From the NCBI RefSeq assembly GCF_001655615.1, contig NZ_CP011567.1:5589001-5653000 (forward strand): a stretch of 64,000 nucleotides of DNA, written 5' to 3'. The DNA is from Pseudomonas sp. GR 6-02 (GTDB lineage Bacteria > Pseudomonadota > Gammaproteobacteria > Pseudomonadales > Pseudomonadaceae). Shown here one piece after another: positions 51,831 to 61,697 of the stretch (the first letter of the stretch is position 1; the number at the start of each line of letters is the position of its first letter). Below the pieces are notes generated by a model, which made no database searches, was not told where the DNA came from, and worked only from the letters and a program-made list of their open reading frames with translations. The position numbers were made by a program, and so were the translations under genes.

Positions 51831-53294
51831 TCAGCGGAACGGCGGCTCGTCGAAGCTGCGCAGTTTGCGTGAGTGCAGCGAGTTGAGCTCGGTGCGCAAC
51901 AGATCCACCGCCTCGATGCCGATCTTCAAGTGCTGGCTGACCGCGCGCTCATAGAACGCGTTGGCCGACCCCGGCAGTTTAATTTCGCTGTGCAGCGGTT
52001 TATCCGACACACAGAGCAACGTGCCATAGGGCACCCGCAAGCGATAACCCTGGGCCGCAATCGTGCCGCTTTCCATGTCCACCGCCACGGCGCGGGACAG
52101 GTTGATCAGCGGACGCTCCTGCGCCCAGCGCAGCTCCCAGTTACGGTCGTCGTAGGTCAACACGGTGCCGGTACGCAGGCGTTTCTTCAGTTCGTCGCCC
52201 TTCTCACCGGTGATGTTGGCCGCCGCTTGCTGCAACGCCAACTGCACTTCGGCCAAGGCCGGAATCGGAATGTTCGGTGGCACCACCCGGTCGAGAATCC
52301 CGTCGCGACGCATGTAAGCGTGTGCCAGCACGTAATCGCCAATGGTCTGCGACTGACGCAAGCCGCCGCAGTGGCCGATCATCAGCCAGCAATGCGGACG
52401 CAGCACGGCCAAATGGTCGGTGATGTTCTTGGCGTTGGACGGGCCGACGCCGATGTTCACCAGGGTCACGCCATGGCCGTCGCTGGCGATCAGGTGATAG
52501 GCCGGCATCTGGTAACGATGCCAGACCACGCCAGCGGCAATCGCCGAGGCTTCGCCGTGGTCCATGCCCTTTTCGATGATCACGTTGCCCGGCAACACCA
52601 TGCGTACAAAACGCGGGTCTTTGCGCAGTTGTTCCAGGCCATGAACGATGAACTGGTCGACGTAGCGGTGGTAGTTGGTCAGCAGAATCCACGGCTGCAC
52701 ATGCCGCCAGTCGCTGCCGGTGTAGTGCACCAGTCGGCGCAGGGAGAAGTCCACCCGCGCGGCATCGAACAGGGCCAATGGCAGCGGATCGGTGTTTTCC
52801 CAATCGTACAAGCCATCAGCGATGCCATCGGTGGCGGCCGACAGATCCGTACTCGGGAACACCCGCGCCAGTACCGCCGCCGTAACGCCAGAGCCGGCCA
52901 GTTCATCGCCCTGCTCGACCACATACGGATAAGGAATGTTTTGCTGGCTGACGCCGACTTCCACGGTCACGGTGAAGTCGTGCATCAACGGAACGAGTTG
53001 CTCCAGCAGGTATTTGCGAAAGGCTGCCGGATGAGTGACGGTGACGCTGTAGGTCCCCGGCAATTGAACCTTGGCATAGGCGCGAGTGGTCTGTGGGACT
53101 TCGCCCTGGCAGAGGTAGGTCAGACGCAACTCGGGATAACGAAACAGGGCACGCTGTTCAGCGTCCGGCTCGACGCGATCCTTGAGATAACGCTTGAGCG
53201 CTTGATTCAGCGCTGTGGTTGCACGCTCGTGCAAGACAGCAAGCCGATCAACGGCTTGCTCGGCGGTTTGAACGACAATAAACGCTTCGGTCAC
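51831..53294 (-). CDS. amn: AMP nucleosidase
   Basis: Amn splits AMP to adenine and ribose 5-phosphate, balancing the adenylate pool. The 487-residue protein has a helical N-terminal domain and a nucleoside-phosphorylase-like C-terminal domain (VTLVNIGVGPSNAKNITDHLAVLRPHCWLMIGHCGG, and VAVDMESGTIAAQG with the catalytic region). I chose the GTG at 53294, 6 nt after AGGAAGC, because upstream in-frame residues are not family-like. It is transcribed with a gap of about 150 bp after the AidB-like gene. Confidence 0.93.
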   Translation of the reverse strand: MTEAFIVVQTAEQAVDRLAVLHERATTALNQALKRYLKDRVEPDAEQRALFRYPELRLTYLCQGEVPQTTRAYAKVQLPGTYSVTVTHPAAFRKYLLEQLVPLMHDFTVTVEVGVSQQNIPYPYVVEQGDELAGSGVTAAVLARVFPSTDLSAATDGIADGLYDWENTDPLPLALFDAARVDFSLRRLVHYTGSDWRHVQPWILLTNYHRYVDQFIVHGLEQLRKDPRFVRMVLPGNVIIEKGMDHGEASAIAAGVVWHRYQMPAYHLIASDGHGVTLVNIGVGPSNAKNITDHLAVLRPHCWLMIGHCGGLRQSQTIGDYVLAHAYMRRDGILDRVVPPNIPIPALAEVQLALQQAAANITGEKGDELKKRLRTGTVLTYDDRNWELRWAQERPLINLSRAVAVDMESGTIAAQGYRLRVPYGTLLCVSDKPLHSEIKLPGSANAFYERAVSQHLKIGIEAVDLLRTELNSLHSRKLRSFDEPPFR

Positions 53295-53362
53295 GATCAG
53301 CTTCCTGTGTTCTGACTTGCAGACCTTCATCTTGCCTGCATCATCGCTTCACGGGAACAGTG

Positions 53363-53443
53363 AAAAAAGATCGTAGCCTTCGGCAACTCCTACAGAGGGT
53401 CGTCGTACACCTGTAAGAGGCTGCCGAAGGCTGCGATCTTTTC
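53363..53443. terminator. REP-type inverted repeat after the AidB-like gene
   Basis: AAAAGATCGCAGCCTTCGGC and a near-perfect complement (one mismatch) flank a spacer with GTAGGAG. On the minus strand it ends in six T residues. This is a third REP-like class and acts as a likely terminator. Confidence 0.85.
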
Positions 53444-53448
53444 GCCCT

Positions 53449-55098
53449 TCAGAAGCCCTGCGGTGTCGAGCGGGCCACAATCGCTTCCACATCCAGCCCA
53501 CGTGGCAACGTTCCATACACCCGACCGGCCGAACCGAGGCGGCTGGCGATGAACGCATCACTGACCGCCGCATTACCCGCCTCCAGCAACAGCCTGGCCT
53601 GAAGCCCCAAGGCGATGTCTTCGGTGAGCTGGCGGGCGCGGTATTGAATGTCGTCGGTGTCCTTGAACGCCTTCTGCAACTGGCCGATGTGTGCGGCCAG
53701 GCGTTTGTCGCCATGGCCATCGCCCAACTCGTTGAACAGCACATCGAGCACGCCCGGTTCTTTCGACAACGCGCGCAACACGTCGAGACATTGCACGTTG
53801 CCGGAACCTTCCCACGTCGAGTTGACCGGTGCCTCACGGTACAGTCGCGGCAAGATGCTTTCTTCGACGTAACCGGCGCCGCCCATGCATTCGGCCGCTT
53901 CGTTGATCATCGCGGGCGCGCGTTTGCAGATCCAGTACTTGCCCACTGCCGTCACCAATCGAGCGAATTTCGCTTCGTGGTCGTCATCCAGATGATCCAG
54001 CGCTCGCCCCATGCGCAGGCTCAACGCCAGGGCGGCTTCGCTTTCCAGGGCCAGGTCGGCCAGCACGTTTTGCATCAAGGGTTGTTCGCTGAGCAACTTG
54101 CCACCGACCTTGCGGTGGGCGCAGTGATGGCTGGCCTGGGTCAGGGCCTGGCGCATCAGCGCGCTGGAGCCGACCATGCAATCGAAACGGGTCATGGCGA
54201 CCATTTCGATAATGGTTGGAACGCCCCGGCCCTCTTCGCCGACCATCCAGGCCAGGGCGCCACGGAACTCCACCTCGCTGGAGGCGTTGGACCAGTTGCC
54301 GAGTTTGTTTTTCAGCCGCTGTATGTAGAACTGATTGCGCGTGTCATCCGGACGATGACGCGGCAGCAGGAAACAGGTCAGCCCTTTGTCGGTCTGGGCC
54401 AGGGTCAGGAAGGCGTCACACATTGGCGCCGAGCAGAACCACTTGTGGCCCACCAGTTCATACGCCTGGCCCGGCCCACCGCCCCCCACCGGAAACGCCT
54501 TGGTGGTGTTGGCCCGCACATCGGTGCCGCCCTGTTTCTCGGTCATCGCCATGCCGATGGTGACTCCGGCCTTATGGGCCATGCCGACATTGCGCGGGTC
54601 GTACTCGGTGGCGAGGATTTTCGGCAGCCATTGCCGGGCCAGATCCGGTTGCAGGCGCATCGCCGGGACGCTGGCGAAAGTCATGGTCAACGGGCAACCG
54701 CTACCGGCCTCTGCCTGACTGTGCAAATACGTCATGGACGCGCGAGCCACATGAGCGCCCGGTTGCGGATTGGTCCAGGGCAACCCTGTCAGGCCATGCT
54801 CCACCGCCGTGTGCATCAACTGGTGATAAGCCGGGTGAAACTCCACCAGGTCGATGCGATGGCCGTAACGGTCATGGCTGACGAACACGGGTTTGTTTTG
54901 ATTGGCCGCAAACCCGGCCTCCATCAGCGGCCCGCCGGCCAATGCGCCGTAAGCGTCGATCCGCGACTCGGCCCAACCGGCATCGAACCGTCGCGACCAT
55001 TCCTGCAAAGGCAGGTCGATGCGATAGAGGTTGATGCCATCCAGCGACGGTGGCTGGTTGGTGACTTCGTGGGTTTCGGCGAACTGATGCAGGTTCAT
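53449..55098 (-). CDS. Acyl-CoA dehydrogenase, AidB-like
   Basis: A 549-residue acyl-CoA dehydrogenase of the AidB type: the FAD region GMAMTEKQGGTDVRANTT, CSAPMCDAFLTLAQTDKGLTCFLLPR, the RMGRALD segment and the C-terminal MINEAAECMGGAGYVEESILPRLYREAPVNSTWEGSGNV, with the catalytic glutamate seen in REAPV/WEGSGNV-type enzymes. AidB in E. coli belongs to the alkylation response; its catalysis is weak. The start at 55098 follows AAAGGAG and is preferred over one eight codons upstream. Confidence 0.9.
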   Translation of the reverse strand: MNLHQFAETHEVTNQPPSLDGINLYRIDLPLQEWSRRFDAGWAESRIDAYGALAGGPLMEAGFAANQNKPVFVSHDRYGHRIDLVEFHPAYHQLMHTAVEHGLTGLPWTNPQPGAHVARASMTYLHSQAEAGSGCPLTMTFASVPAMRLQPDLARQWLPKILATEYDPRNVGMAHKAGVTIGMAMTEKQGGTDVRANTTKAFPVGGGGPGQAYELVGHKWFCSAPMCDAFLTLAQTDKGLTCFLLPRHRPDDTRNQFYIQRLKNKLGNWSNASSEVEFRGALAWMVGEEGRGVPTIIEMVAMTRFDCMVGSSALMRQALTQASHHCAHRKVGGKLLSEQPLMQNVLADLALESEAALALSLRMGRALDHLDDDHEAKFARLVTAVGKYWICKRAPAMINEAAECMGGAGYVEESILPRLYREAPVNSTWEGSGNVQCLDVLRALSKEPGVLDVLFNELGDGHGDKRLAAHIGQLQKAFKDTDDIQYRARQLTEDIALGLQARLLLEAGNAAVSDAFIASRLGSAGRVYGTLPRGLDVEAIVARSTPQGF

Positions 55099-55171
55099 GA
55101 CGGGACTCCTTTGGTCAGCCAAGGGCTTCAGTTAAGCACCGCCCCGAGGCCGAACAAAGTGGCATATCTGC

Positions 55172-57553
55172 CTAAATGTCGGCGCTTTCGCCTTGTCCAG
55201 AACAGAGCACCCGTCGATAGAGCGCGGCCTGCAAGTCCTCGAATTTCACCGGTTTGTTCAGGTAGTCGACCACGGTGTCGCTCGGGCAGTGCACTCGGTC
55301 CGCACTCAGGGCAATCATGAACACGGGTAATTCGGCGCAACCCGGCAACGCACGGATCCGGCGGCAGATGGAGGCGCTGTCCGCTGGCGGCAACTGGCAA
55401 TCGAGCAATACAGCGTCAACGGCTTCACATTGCAATTGATCGAGCGCAGCAAGGCCATTGTCAGCGGTGCGTACCCGGAACCCGAGCTTGAGCAACATGC
55501 CGCGCATCACCAATTGATTGATGCTGTTGTCATCGACCAGCAATACCGTGCACTCCTGGGGCAAGCGCAGGCCGGTGGTCTGCCGGGTGATCGAGGGAGC
55601 AGGCTCCACCAACGACAGCTCGAATTCGACGTCCAGCTGGAAGCGGCTTCCACGGCCTGGTTCGGAACGGTGGCTCAGGCGCCCCCCGAGCAATTCGACC
55701 AACTGCCGACAGATCGCCAGGCCAACGCCAAGACCGCCATATTCACGGGTCATCGAGCCGTCGAGCTGGAAGAAGCGCTGGTACAGCGTCGCCTCCCCCA
55801 GATCGGTAAAACCGATGCCGGTGTCGATCACCGCAAAAGACAGCGCCAGCCGACCGGGCTCCGCCGCCGGTTTACCCGTCACCCGCAGCGCCAGACCACC
55901 GACTCGGGTAAATTTGATTGCGTTGTCCAGCAAGCATTCCAGGCATTGCACCAGCTTGCCGCTGTCGCCGAACAAACGATCCGGCAACCCGGGTGCTACC
56001 TCGACCTTGAAGTCCAGCGACTTGCTCGACGCATTGCCATCGAACTGCCCGCGCAAAGACTCGACCATACTGCGCAAGCTGAACGTGTCCGGATAGACCT
56101 TGAGCTTGCCGGCCTGCAATTCGGTCAGGGTGAGGATGCCGTTGACCATGCGCATCATGTCCCGCGCCGAACCTGCCGCCGTTTGCTGATACTGCTCCAG
56201 CTCTGGGTTCATCTCGACGGTCTGCATCAGCTCCAGCGAACCGATCACACCGTTCATGGGCGTGCGCAGTTCGTGGGTCAACGTGGCGAGGAATTCGTCC
56301 TTGAGCCTATTGCTGTGAGCCAGTTGCTGGTTCAGCACCTCAAGCTTCTGGCCGGCGTCGAACAACGTCTGTGCCTGATGCTCGCGCATGGCGTTGATAC
56401 GATCGGCCAGGGCCAGGGACAGCAACGCCACTTCAAGCGCCGAGCCGATCTGGCTGGCGTACATGGTGAGGAACACGTTGGGCAAATACCCCAACACCAT
56501 CATCGTGTTGACGACGCCACCGAGCAAAAATGCCGACCAGGCAATGATGAAGTAGCGCGCCACCCTCAAGCCACGCCACCAGGCGAAAACCCCGGCAGCG
56601 AAAATCACTACGGTAAAGACCAGTGCCAACGCCGTCGCCAGACGCAGGGCCAGGGCGTAACTGGTCATCAGAGATAACCCGACCACCAGCGTACTGAACG
56701 CGATCAGCGCCAATAGCACACGGTCCAGCCAGCGGCTGTGGGTGGCCGTCCGCAGGAAGCTGCGGGCGAACTGGCTGCCGAACAACCCTGAACAGCCGAT
56801 GAAGAACGGCGTCGCGGCATTGGCCCACCACGGATTGTTCGGCCAGAAATACTCCACGGCCGCGCCGTTCACCGACAGCTGATACAAGCCGAACGAGGCG
56901 ATGTAGACGATGTAATAGAGGTAACTGGTATCGCGCACACTGAGGAAGATGAACAGGTTGTAGACCAGCATCCCCAGCAACACGCCGTAAATCAGCCCCA
57001 GCACATAAAGCCGCACCGGCTGCTCTTCAAGGTAAGCAGTGCTCGACCACAAGGTGACGGGCGCCTGGATCGAGCCTTCGCTTTGCAGACGCAGGTACAC
57101 GGTTTGCGCCTGCCCGGGCGCAAAGCTCAGACCGAACAGATAGTTGTTCTGACGAATTTCGCGAGTGGCGAACGGCAACGCATCGCCCGTCTGTCGGACC
57201 AATTGATAGTCGCCGCCAGCATCGGGCAAGTACAAATCAAGGTGATCGAGGGGTGGATAGGCCAATTCCAGCAGCCAGGTCCGTTGCGCCGACGGATTGG
57301 TCGGACGGTATTGCAGGTCGATTTTCAGCCAGAACGCCGAACGCGAATAGCCGGCGTTGAGGGTGGCTTTATCGTGGGGTTTGAAGTGCCCGGCCGCGGC
57401 TTGCGCACGGACATCGGCAATGGTCGCTTGACCGCCCGGGTCTTCATAAACCTGCATCGTTCGGCCCAGGGGAAGGCTCTGGGTGAACTCGTCGAACTCG
57501 ACGGCGCTCGCCAGGAGGGGCAAGCACAACAGCAACATCAGCAAATAGCGCAT
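55172..57553 (-). CDS. Hybrid sensor kinase with 7TMR-DISM input and receiver domain
   Basis: A 793-residue protein. A signal peptide (MRYLLMLLLCLPLLASA) precedes a 7TMR-DISM extracellular domain (about 25-160) and a seven-helix membrane region (about 175-385). Then come a coiled coil, HisKA with H427 in THELRTPMNG, HATPase with LFGDSGKLVQCLECLLDNAIKF and GLGVGLAICRQLVELLGG, and a receiver with D718 in LLDCQLPP and K in LNKPV. No HPt domain is seen, so phosphate must go to a separate partner. The type recalls RetS/LadS but the partner is unknown. It is alone, facing away from thiD. Confidence 0.9.
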   Translation of the reverse strand: MRYLLMLLLCLPLLASAVEFDEFTQSLPLGRTMQVYEDPGGQATIADVRAQAAAGHFKPHDKATLNAGYSRSAFWLKIDLQYRPTNPSAQRTWLLELAYPPLDHLDLYLPDAGGDYQLVRQTGDALPFATREIRQNNYLFGLSFAPGQAQTVYLRLQSEGSIQAPVTLWSSTAYLEEQPVRLYVLGLIYGVLLGMLVYNLFIFLSVRDTSYLYYIVYIASFGLYQLSVNGAAVEYFWPNNPWWANAATPFFIGCSGLFGSQFARSFLRTATHSRWLDRVLLALIAFSTLVVGLSLMTSYALALRLATALALVFTVVIFAAGVFAWWRGLRVARYFIIAWSAFLLGGVVNTMMVLGYLPNVFLTMYASQIGSALEVALLSLALADRINAMREHQAQTLFDAGQKLEVLNQQLAHSNRLKDEFLATLTHELRTPMNGVIGSLELMQTVEMNPELEQYQQTAAGSARDMMRMVNGILTLTELQAGKLKVYPDTFSLRSMVESLRGQFDGNASSKSLDFKVEVAPGLPDRLFGDSGKLVQCLECLLDNAIKFTRVGGLALRVTGKPAAEPGRLALSFAVIDTGIGFTDLGEATLYQRFFQLDGSMTREYGGLGVGLAICRQLVELLGGRLSHRSEPGRGSRFQLDVEFELSLVEPAPSITRQTTGLRLPQECTVLLVDDNSINQLVMRGMLLKLGFRVRTADNGLAALDQLQCEAVDAVLLDCQLPPADSASICRRIRALPGCAELPVFMIALSADRVHCPSDTVVDYLNKPVKFEDLQAALYRRVLCSGQGESADI

Positions 57554-57981
57554 TTAAGCCCCAGCGTGGCCTGTCCGGTTCTGTCAGGAAGCCCCCCATT
57601 CCTTTTGAGTAGACGTAAAACCGGTATTACCTGTTATTGGTTTGGATCCACTCTAGCATAGCCGTTAGTGGCCATTGAACACCATTGAATTTTTTCCTAA
57701 AAAGGCTCTAGCACGGGCGTTCCAGCGCTATGTATTGAGCTAGAGCTGTTGGCTTGATCAGGATGCGACAATGTCCCGGCGAGTGATGAACACCTGTGGC
57801 GAGGGGGCTTGCCCCCGTTCGGCTGCGAAGCAGTCGTAAATCTGCCGACGCGGTGTTCCAGACAGAAGGCAAAGGGGGCGCTTCGCACCCCAACGGGGGC
57901 AAGCCCCCTCGCCCACAATGTATCGGCCGGACTGGACGTCGCAACACCCGAAAAACATGTTTGGTGGTAAGCTCGCGCACC
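57554..57981. other. Intergenic region before thiD
   Basis: The REP doublet 57795-57917 fills the right part of this 428-bp gap. The left 240 bp shows only a direct repeat of CATTGAA (within 57674-57690) and no gene I can support. No TPP riboswitch motif (such as CUGAGA) was seen before thiD, which is unexpected for a thiamine gene but common when thiD is outside thiC operons. Confidence 0.5.
57795..57917. repeat. REP doublet with paired stem substitutions
   Basis: Both arms carry GAGGGGGCTTGCCCCCG in place of the usual GAGGGAGCTTGCTCCCG, so the A-to-G and T-to-C changes keep each hairpin paired. The right arm matches. It lies between the sensor kinase start region and thiD. Confidence 0.9.
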
Positions 57982-58779
57982 ATGAATATCTACAGCTCTC
58001 GCCCCGTTGTCCTCTGTCTCTCCGGCCACGACCCTAGTGGTGGCGCCGGCTTGCAGGCAGATATCGAAGCCCTGCTTGCCCAGGGTTGCCATGCGGCTCC
58101 GGCCGTCACCGCCCTGACCGTGCAAGACACAGTCAACGTCACTGACTTCCGCGTGCTCGATCGCGAGTGGGTACTGGCCCAGGCCAATGCCGTGCTCAAC
58201 GACTCCGAAGTCGCCGCCGTCAAACTGGGCATGCTCGGTTCCCTGGAAATGGTCGACACCGTGGTCGAACTGCTTTCAGCGCACCCGCATTTGCCAGTGG
58301 TCTGCGACCCGGTGCTGCGTGCCGGCGGTGGCGGACGACTGGGCAAGGACGAAGTCGGCTACGCCATGCGCGAACGCTTGCTGCCGTTGTCGATCATCGC
58401 CACCCCTAACCTTCCCGAAGCCCGCATCCTCGCCGAACTGCCCGAAGGCACCGCCGACGAGTGCGCGGAAAAACTCCTGCCATTCGTCAAACACCTGCTG
58501 ATCACCGGCGGCCATGGCGACGAACACGAAATCCACAACCGCCTGTACAGCCGCGACGGTCGCCGCGAAACCTTTACCTGCCAGCGCCTGCCCGGCAGTT
58601 ATCACGGTTCCGGTTGCACGCTGGCCAGCGCCCTCGCCGGTCGCCTGGCCCAGGGTGAACACCTCGCCAGTGCCGTACAGAGCGCGCTTGACTACACTTG
58701 GCGCACCCTGCGAGATGCGGAACAGCTGGGCAAAGGCCAGTTCGTGCCCCGCCGCCTGCCGCTGGATTTCTGTTCGTAA
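57982..58779 (+). CDS. thiD: Hydroxymethylpyrimidine/phosphomethylpyrimidine kinase ThiD
   Basis: ThiD makes HMP-PP for thiamine synthesis. The 265-residue ribokinase-fold protein has LCLSGHDPSGGAGLQADIEALLA, DPVLRAGGGGRLGKD and a C-terminal LPGSYHGSGCTLASALAGRLAQG with the catalytic cysteine/glycine loop. The ATG at 57982 gives the family start; the frame reading further upstream runs into REP DNA. It precedes thiE by 32 bp, same strand. Confidence 0.95.
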   Translation: MNIYSSRPVVLCLSGHDPSGGAGLQADIEALLAQGCHAAPAVTALTVQDTVNVTDFRVLDREWVLAQANAVLNDSEVAAVKLGMLGSLEMVDTVVELLSAHPHLPVVCDPVLRAGGGGRLGKDEVGYAMRERLLPLSIIATPNLPEARILAELPEGTADECAEKLLPFVKHLLITGGHGDEHEIHNRLYSRDGRRETFTCQRLPGSYHGSGCTLASALAGRLAQGEHLASAVQSALDYTWRTLRDAEQLGKGQFVPRRLPLDFCS

Positions 58780-58811
58780 CTTTCGATGCGTAAAGCGCAG
58801 AGGCTTGTCCG

Positions 58812-59435
58812 ATGAAACTACGTGGCCTGTACGCCATTACCGACAGCCAGCTACTGGCCGGTAAATTTCTTTCGTACGTGGAGGCGGCGCTCGAAGGCGG
58901 CGTCACCCTGCTGCAATACCGCGACAAAAGCAGCGACGAGGCCCGCCGCCTGCGCGAGGCCGAAGCCCTGCGTGATCTGTGCGACCGCTACAAGACCCAG
59001 CTGATCATCAATGACGACGCCGAACTGGCCGCGCGACTGAATGTCGGCGTGCACCTGGGCCAGACTGATGGCCCACTGATGCCGGTGCGAGCACTGCTCG
59101 GGCGCCAGGCGATCATCGGCTCGACCTGCCACGCGCAACTCGAACTCGCCGAACAAGCCGCCAAGGAAGGCGCCAGTTACGTCGCCTTCGGCCGCTTCTT
59201 CAATTCCAACACCAAGCCTGGCGCACCGACATGCAGCCTCGACTTGCTTGATCAGGCCCGCAGCAAACTGCACCTGCCGATCTGTGCGATCGGCGGCATC
59301 ACCCTGGACAACGCTGCCCCGCTGGTGGCCCACGGCGCCGATCTGCTGGCGGTGGTGCATGGCCTGTTCGGCGCCGAGAGCACGGCTGAAGTGACGCGTC
59401 GCGCCCGCGCCTTTAACGAATTGTTCAAATCCTGA
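58812..59435 (+). CDS. thiE: Thiamine phosphate synthase ThiE
   Basis: ThiE joins HMP-PP and thiazole phosphate to thiamine phosphate. The 207-residue TIM barrel shows [75 protein letters not shown] and [24 protein letters not shown]. It is the second gene of thiD-thiE-hemL and lies 16 bp before hemL. Confidence 0.95.
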   Translation: MKLRGLYAITDSQLLAGKFLSYVEAALEGGVTLLQYRDKSSDEARRLREAEALRDLCDRYKTQLIINDDAELAARLNVGVHLGQTDGPLMPVRALLGRQAIIGSTCHAQLELAEQAAKEGASYVAFGRFFNSNTKPGAPTCSLDLLDQARSKLHLPICAIGGITLDNAAPLVAHGADLLAVVHGLFGAESTAEVTRRARAFNELFKS

Positions 59436-59451
59436 TTTTGAGAGCCAAATA

Positions 59452-60735
59452 ATGTCTCGTTCCGAAACCCTGTTTGCCAATGCCCAGAAACACATCCCCG
59501 GAGGCGTGAACTCGCCTGTTCGTGCGTTCAAGAGCGTTGGCGGCACGCCGTTGTTCTTCAAACACGCCGAAGGCGCCTACGTCACCGACGAAGACGACAA
59601 GCGCTATGTGGATTACGTCGGTTCCTGGGGCCCGATGATTCTCGGCCACAGCCACCCGGACGTGCTGGATGCGGTGCGCAAACAGCTTGAGCACGGCTTG
59701 TCCTACGGCGCCCCGACCGCGATGGAAACCGAGATGGCCGACCTGGTCTGCTCGATCGTGCCGTCGATGGAAATGGTGCGCATGGTCAGCTCCGGCACCG
59801 AAGCGACCATGAGTGCGATCCGTCTGGCCCGTGGTTTCACCGGTCGCGACAGCATCATCAAATTCGAAGGCTGCTACCACGGTCACTCCGACAGCCTGCT
59901 GGTCAAGGCCGGTTCCGGCGCCCTGACCCAAGGCGTACCGAGCTCGGCCGGTGTACCGGCGGCGTTCGCCAAACACACCCTGACCCTGCCGTTCAACGAC
60001 ATCGACGCAGTAGAAGCCATGCTTGCCGAAGTCGGCCAGGACGTGGCGTGCATCATCGTCGAACCGGTGGCCGGCAACATGAACTGCGTACCGCCGGCAC
60101 CGGGTTTCCTCGAAGGTCTGCGGACCCTGTGCGACAAGCACGGTGTGGTGCTGATTTTCGACGAAGTGATGACCGGTTTCCGTGTCGCCCTCGGCGGTGC
60201 CCAAGCCTATTACGGCGTAACACCGGACCTGAGCACCTTCGGCAAGATCATCGGTGGCGGCATGCCCGTGGGCTGCTTCGGCGGCAAACGCAAAATCATG
60301 GAACACATCGCGCCACTGGGCCCGGTCTACCAGGCCGGTACGTTGTCGGGTAACCCGCTGGCGATGGCGGCTGGCCTGACCACGCTGCGTCTGATCAGTC
60401 GTCCGGGTTTCCACGCCGAGCTGAGCGACTACACCAGCCGCCTGCTCGATGGCCTGCAACAGCGCGCCGATGCCGCTGGCATTCCGTTCGTGACCACTCA
60501 GGCCGGCGGCATGTTCGGTCTGTACTTCAGCGGCGCCGACGACATCGTCACCTTCGATGACGTGATGGCCAGCGATGCGAACCTGTTCGGGCGCTTCTTC
60601 CACCTGATGCTCGAAGGCGGCGTGTACCTGGCGCCGAGCGCCTTCGAAGCCGGCTTCACCTCGATCGCCCACGGCGAAACCGAGTTGAAACTGACGCTGG
60701 ACGCCGCCGAACGTGCCTTCGCCGCACTGAAGTAA
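59452..60735 (+). CDS. hemL: Glutamate-1-semialdehyde 2,1-aminomutase HemL
   Basis: HemL makes 5-aminolevulinate for haem and other tetrapyrroles. The 427-residue PLP enzyme has [55 protein letters not shown] and the lysine-containing segment [21 protein letters not shown], whose K is the PLP-bound lysine. It follows thiE closely, an arrangement usual in pseudomonads. A hairpin (60745-60772) ends the operon. Confidence 0.97.
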   Translation: MSRSETLFANAQKHIPGGVNSPVRAFKSVGGTPLFFKHAEGAYVTDEDDKRYVDYVGSWGPMILGHSHPDVLDAVRKQLEHGLSYGAPTAMETEMADLVCSIVPSMEMVRMVSSGTEATMSAIRLARGFTGRDSIIKFEGCYHGHSDSLLVKAGSGALTQGVPSSAGVPAAFAKHTLTLPFNDIDAVEAMLAEVGQDVACIIVEPVAGNMNCVPPAPGFLEGLRTLCDKHGVVLIFDEVMTGFRVALGGAQAYYGVTPDLSTFGKIIGGGMPVGCFGGKRKIMEHIAPLGPVYQAGTLSGNPLAMAAGLTTLRLISRPGFHAELSDYTSRLLDGLQQRADAAGIPFVTTQAGGMFGLYFSGADDIVTFDDVMASDANLFGRFFHLMLEGGVYLAPSAFEAGFTSIAHGETELKLTLDAAERAFAALK

Positions 60736-60744
60736 ATCTGCGAC

Positions 60745-60772
60745 GCTGACGTTGGCGATTGCCAGCGTCAGC
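60745..60772 (+). terminator. Hairpin after hemL
   Basis: GCTGACGTTGGC-GATT-GCCAGCGTCAGC forms a 12-bp stem with one G-T wobble; only TTT follows the stem, so it is a modest terminator. Confidence 0.75.
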
Positions 60773-60959
60773 TTTCACCTACATCCGCTCCCTTTTTCCT
60801 GCTCAGCTGCCAATAATCCCCCGCAAAGTGGGTGATATAGTCCCCGCGCAGCAGAAAAACGAGTAAAGACTTTGTAAGGTTGGCCCTGCTTATTTCATAA
60901 TGCGCGCTTATTGGATCCCTCGACGGGTCCGCGCGCCCCTCAGAGGTAAGTCGATTCCC

Positions 60960-61514
60960 ATGAACCGCACCGGCCGCACCCTTGCATTGGGCTGCCTGTT
61001 GCTCCTTCAGCCCCTGCTCGCGCTCGCACAAGCAGGCGGCAACTCGTTGTTGATCCCGGCGATGGGTCGCTGCACCCTCAATACTCAGCCGCAAGACCTG
61101 ACGCAAGCGCTCGCCGCCTGCCAGAAAGCGTCGGATGAAGGGGATGCGCAAGCGCAATACGAGTTGGGTGAGTTCTACTACGAAGGCAAGAACGTGCCGC
61201 GCGACCTCAATAAAGCCCTGAGCTACTTCGAAAAGGCCTCGCTGCAAGGTCATGCCCAGGCGCAATTCAAACTCGGCACCATGTTCTTCCATGGCGAAGG
61301 TGTACCGGCCAATAACATTCAGGCGTATATCGTGCTGAAAATGGCTGCGGTCAACGGCGCCGAAGACGCGCTGGACACCGCCGACGAAGTCGCCGAAAAA
61401 ATGCCCCGCGAAGACCTGGAAGTTGCTACCCAGGTGCTGGGGCAAATTTTCCGTAAATACCTGATGGAATTGCAGAGCGCCGACGGGCGTACGCCGTTTT
61501 CGCCACTTCCCTGA
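60960..61514 (+). CDS. Secreted Sel1-repeat protein
   Basis: A 184-residue protein with a signal peptide (LALGCLLLLQPLLALAQA) and two clear Sel1-like repeats (AQYELGEFYYEGKNVPRDLNKALSYFEKAS and AQFKLGTMFFHGEGVP), helical pairs that mediate protein contacts. The C-terminal 50 residues are more polar. The ATG at 60960 follows AGAGGTAA at a reasonable distance. It is single and its partner is unknown. Confidence 0.85.
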   Translation: MNRTGRTLALGCLLLLQPLLALAQAGGNSLLIPAMGRCTLNTQPQDLTQALAACQKASDEGDAQAQYELGEFYYEGKNVPRDLNKALSYFEKASLQGHAQAQFKLGTMFFHGEGVPANNIQAYIVLKMAAVNGAEDALDTADEVAEKMPREDLEVATQVLGQIFRKYLMELQSADGRTPFSPLP

Positions 61515-61530
61515 ATTGAACACGCCCCCC

Positions 61531-61664
61531 TGTGGCGAGGGAGCTTGCTCCCCGCTCGGCTGCGCAGCAGTCGTAAAACCCAAGAACGCGGTGTGCCAGA
61601 CTTATCGTGATTGCAGATCTCGGGGCCGCTTCGCGCCCTGGCGGGAGCAAGCTCCCTCGCCACA
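61531..61664. repeat. REP doublet, TGTGGCGAGGGAGC class
   Basis: Two facing units lie between the converging Sel1-repeat and DUF1820 genes. The left unit has an extra C (GCTTGCTCCCCGCTCG). Confidence 0.92.
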
Positions 61665-61697
61665 AAAAGCCATTCTCACCTTAGAGAAACCTACTGC

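Noticed and set aside
53644..55320. 558-codon plus-strand frame opposite the AidB-like gene
   Set aside because: Antisense to a well supported acyl-CoA dehydrogenase, with no family features.
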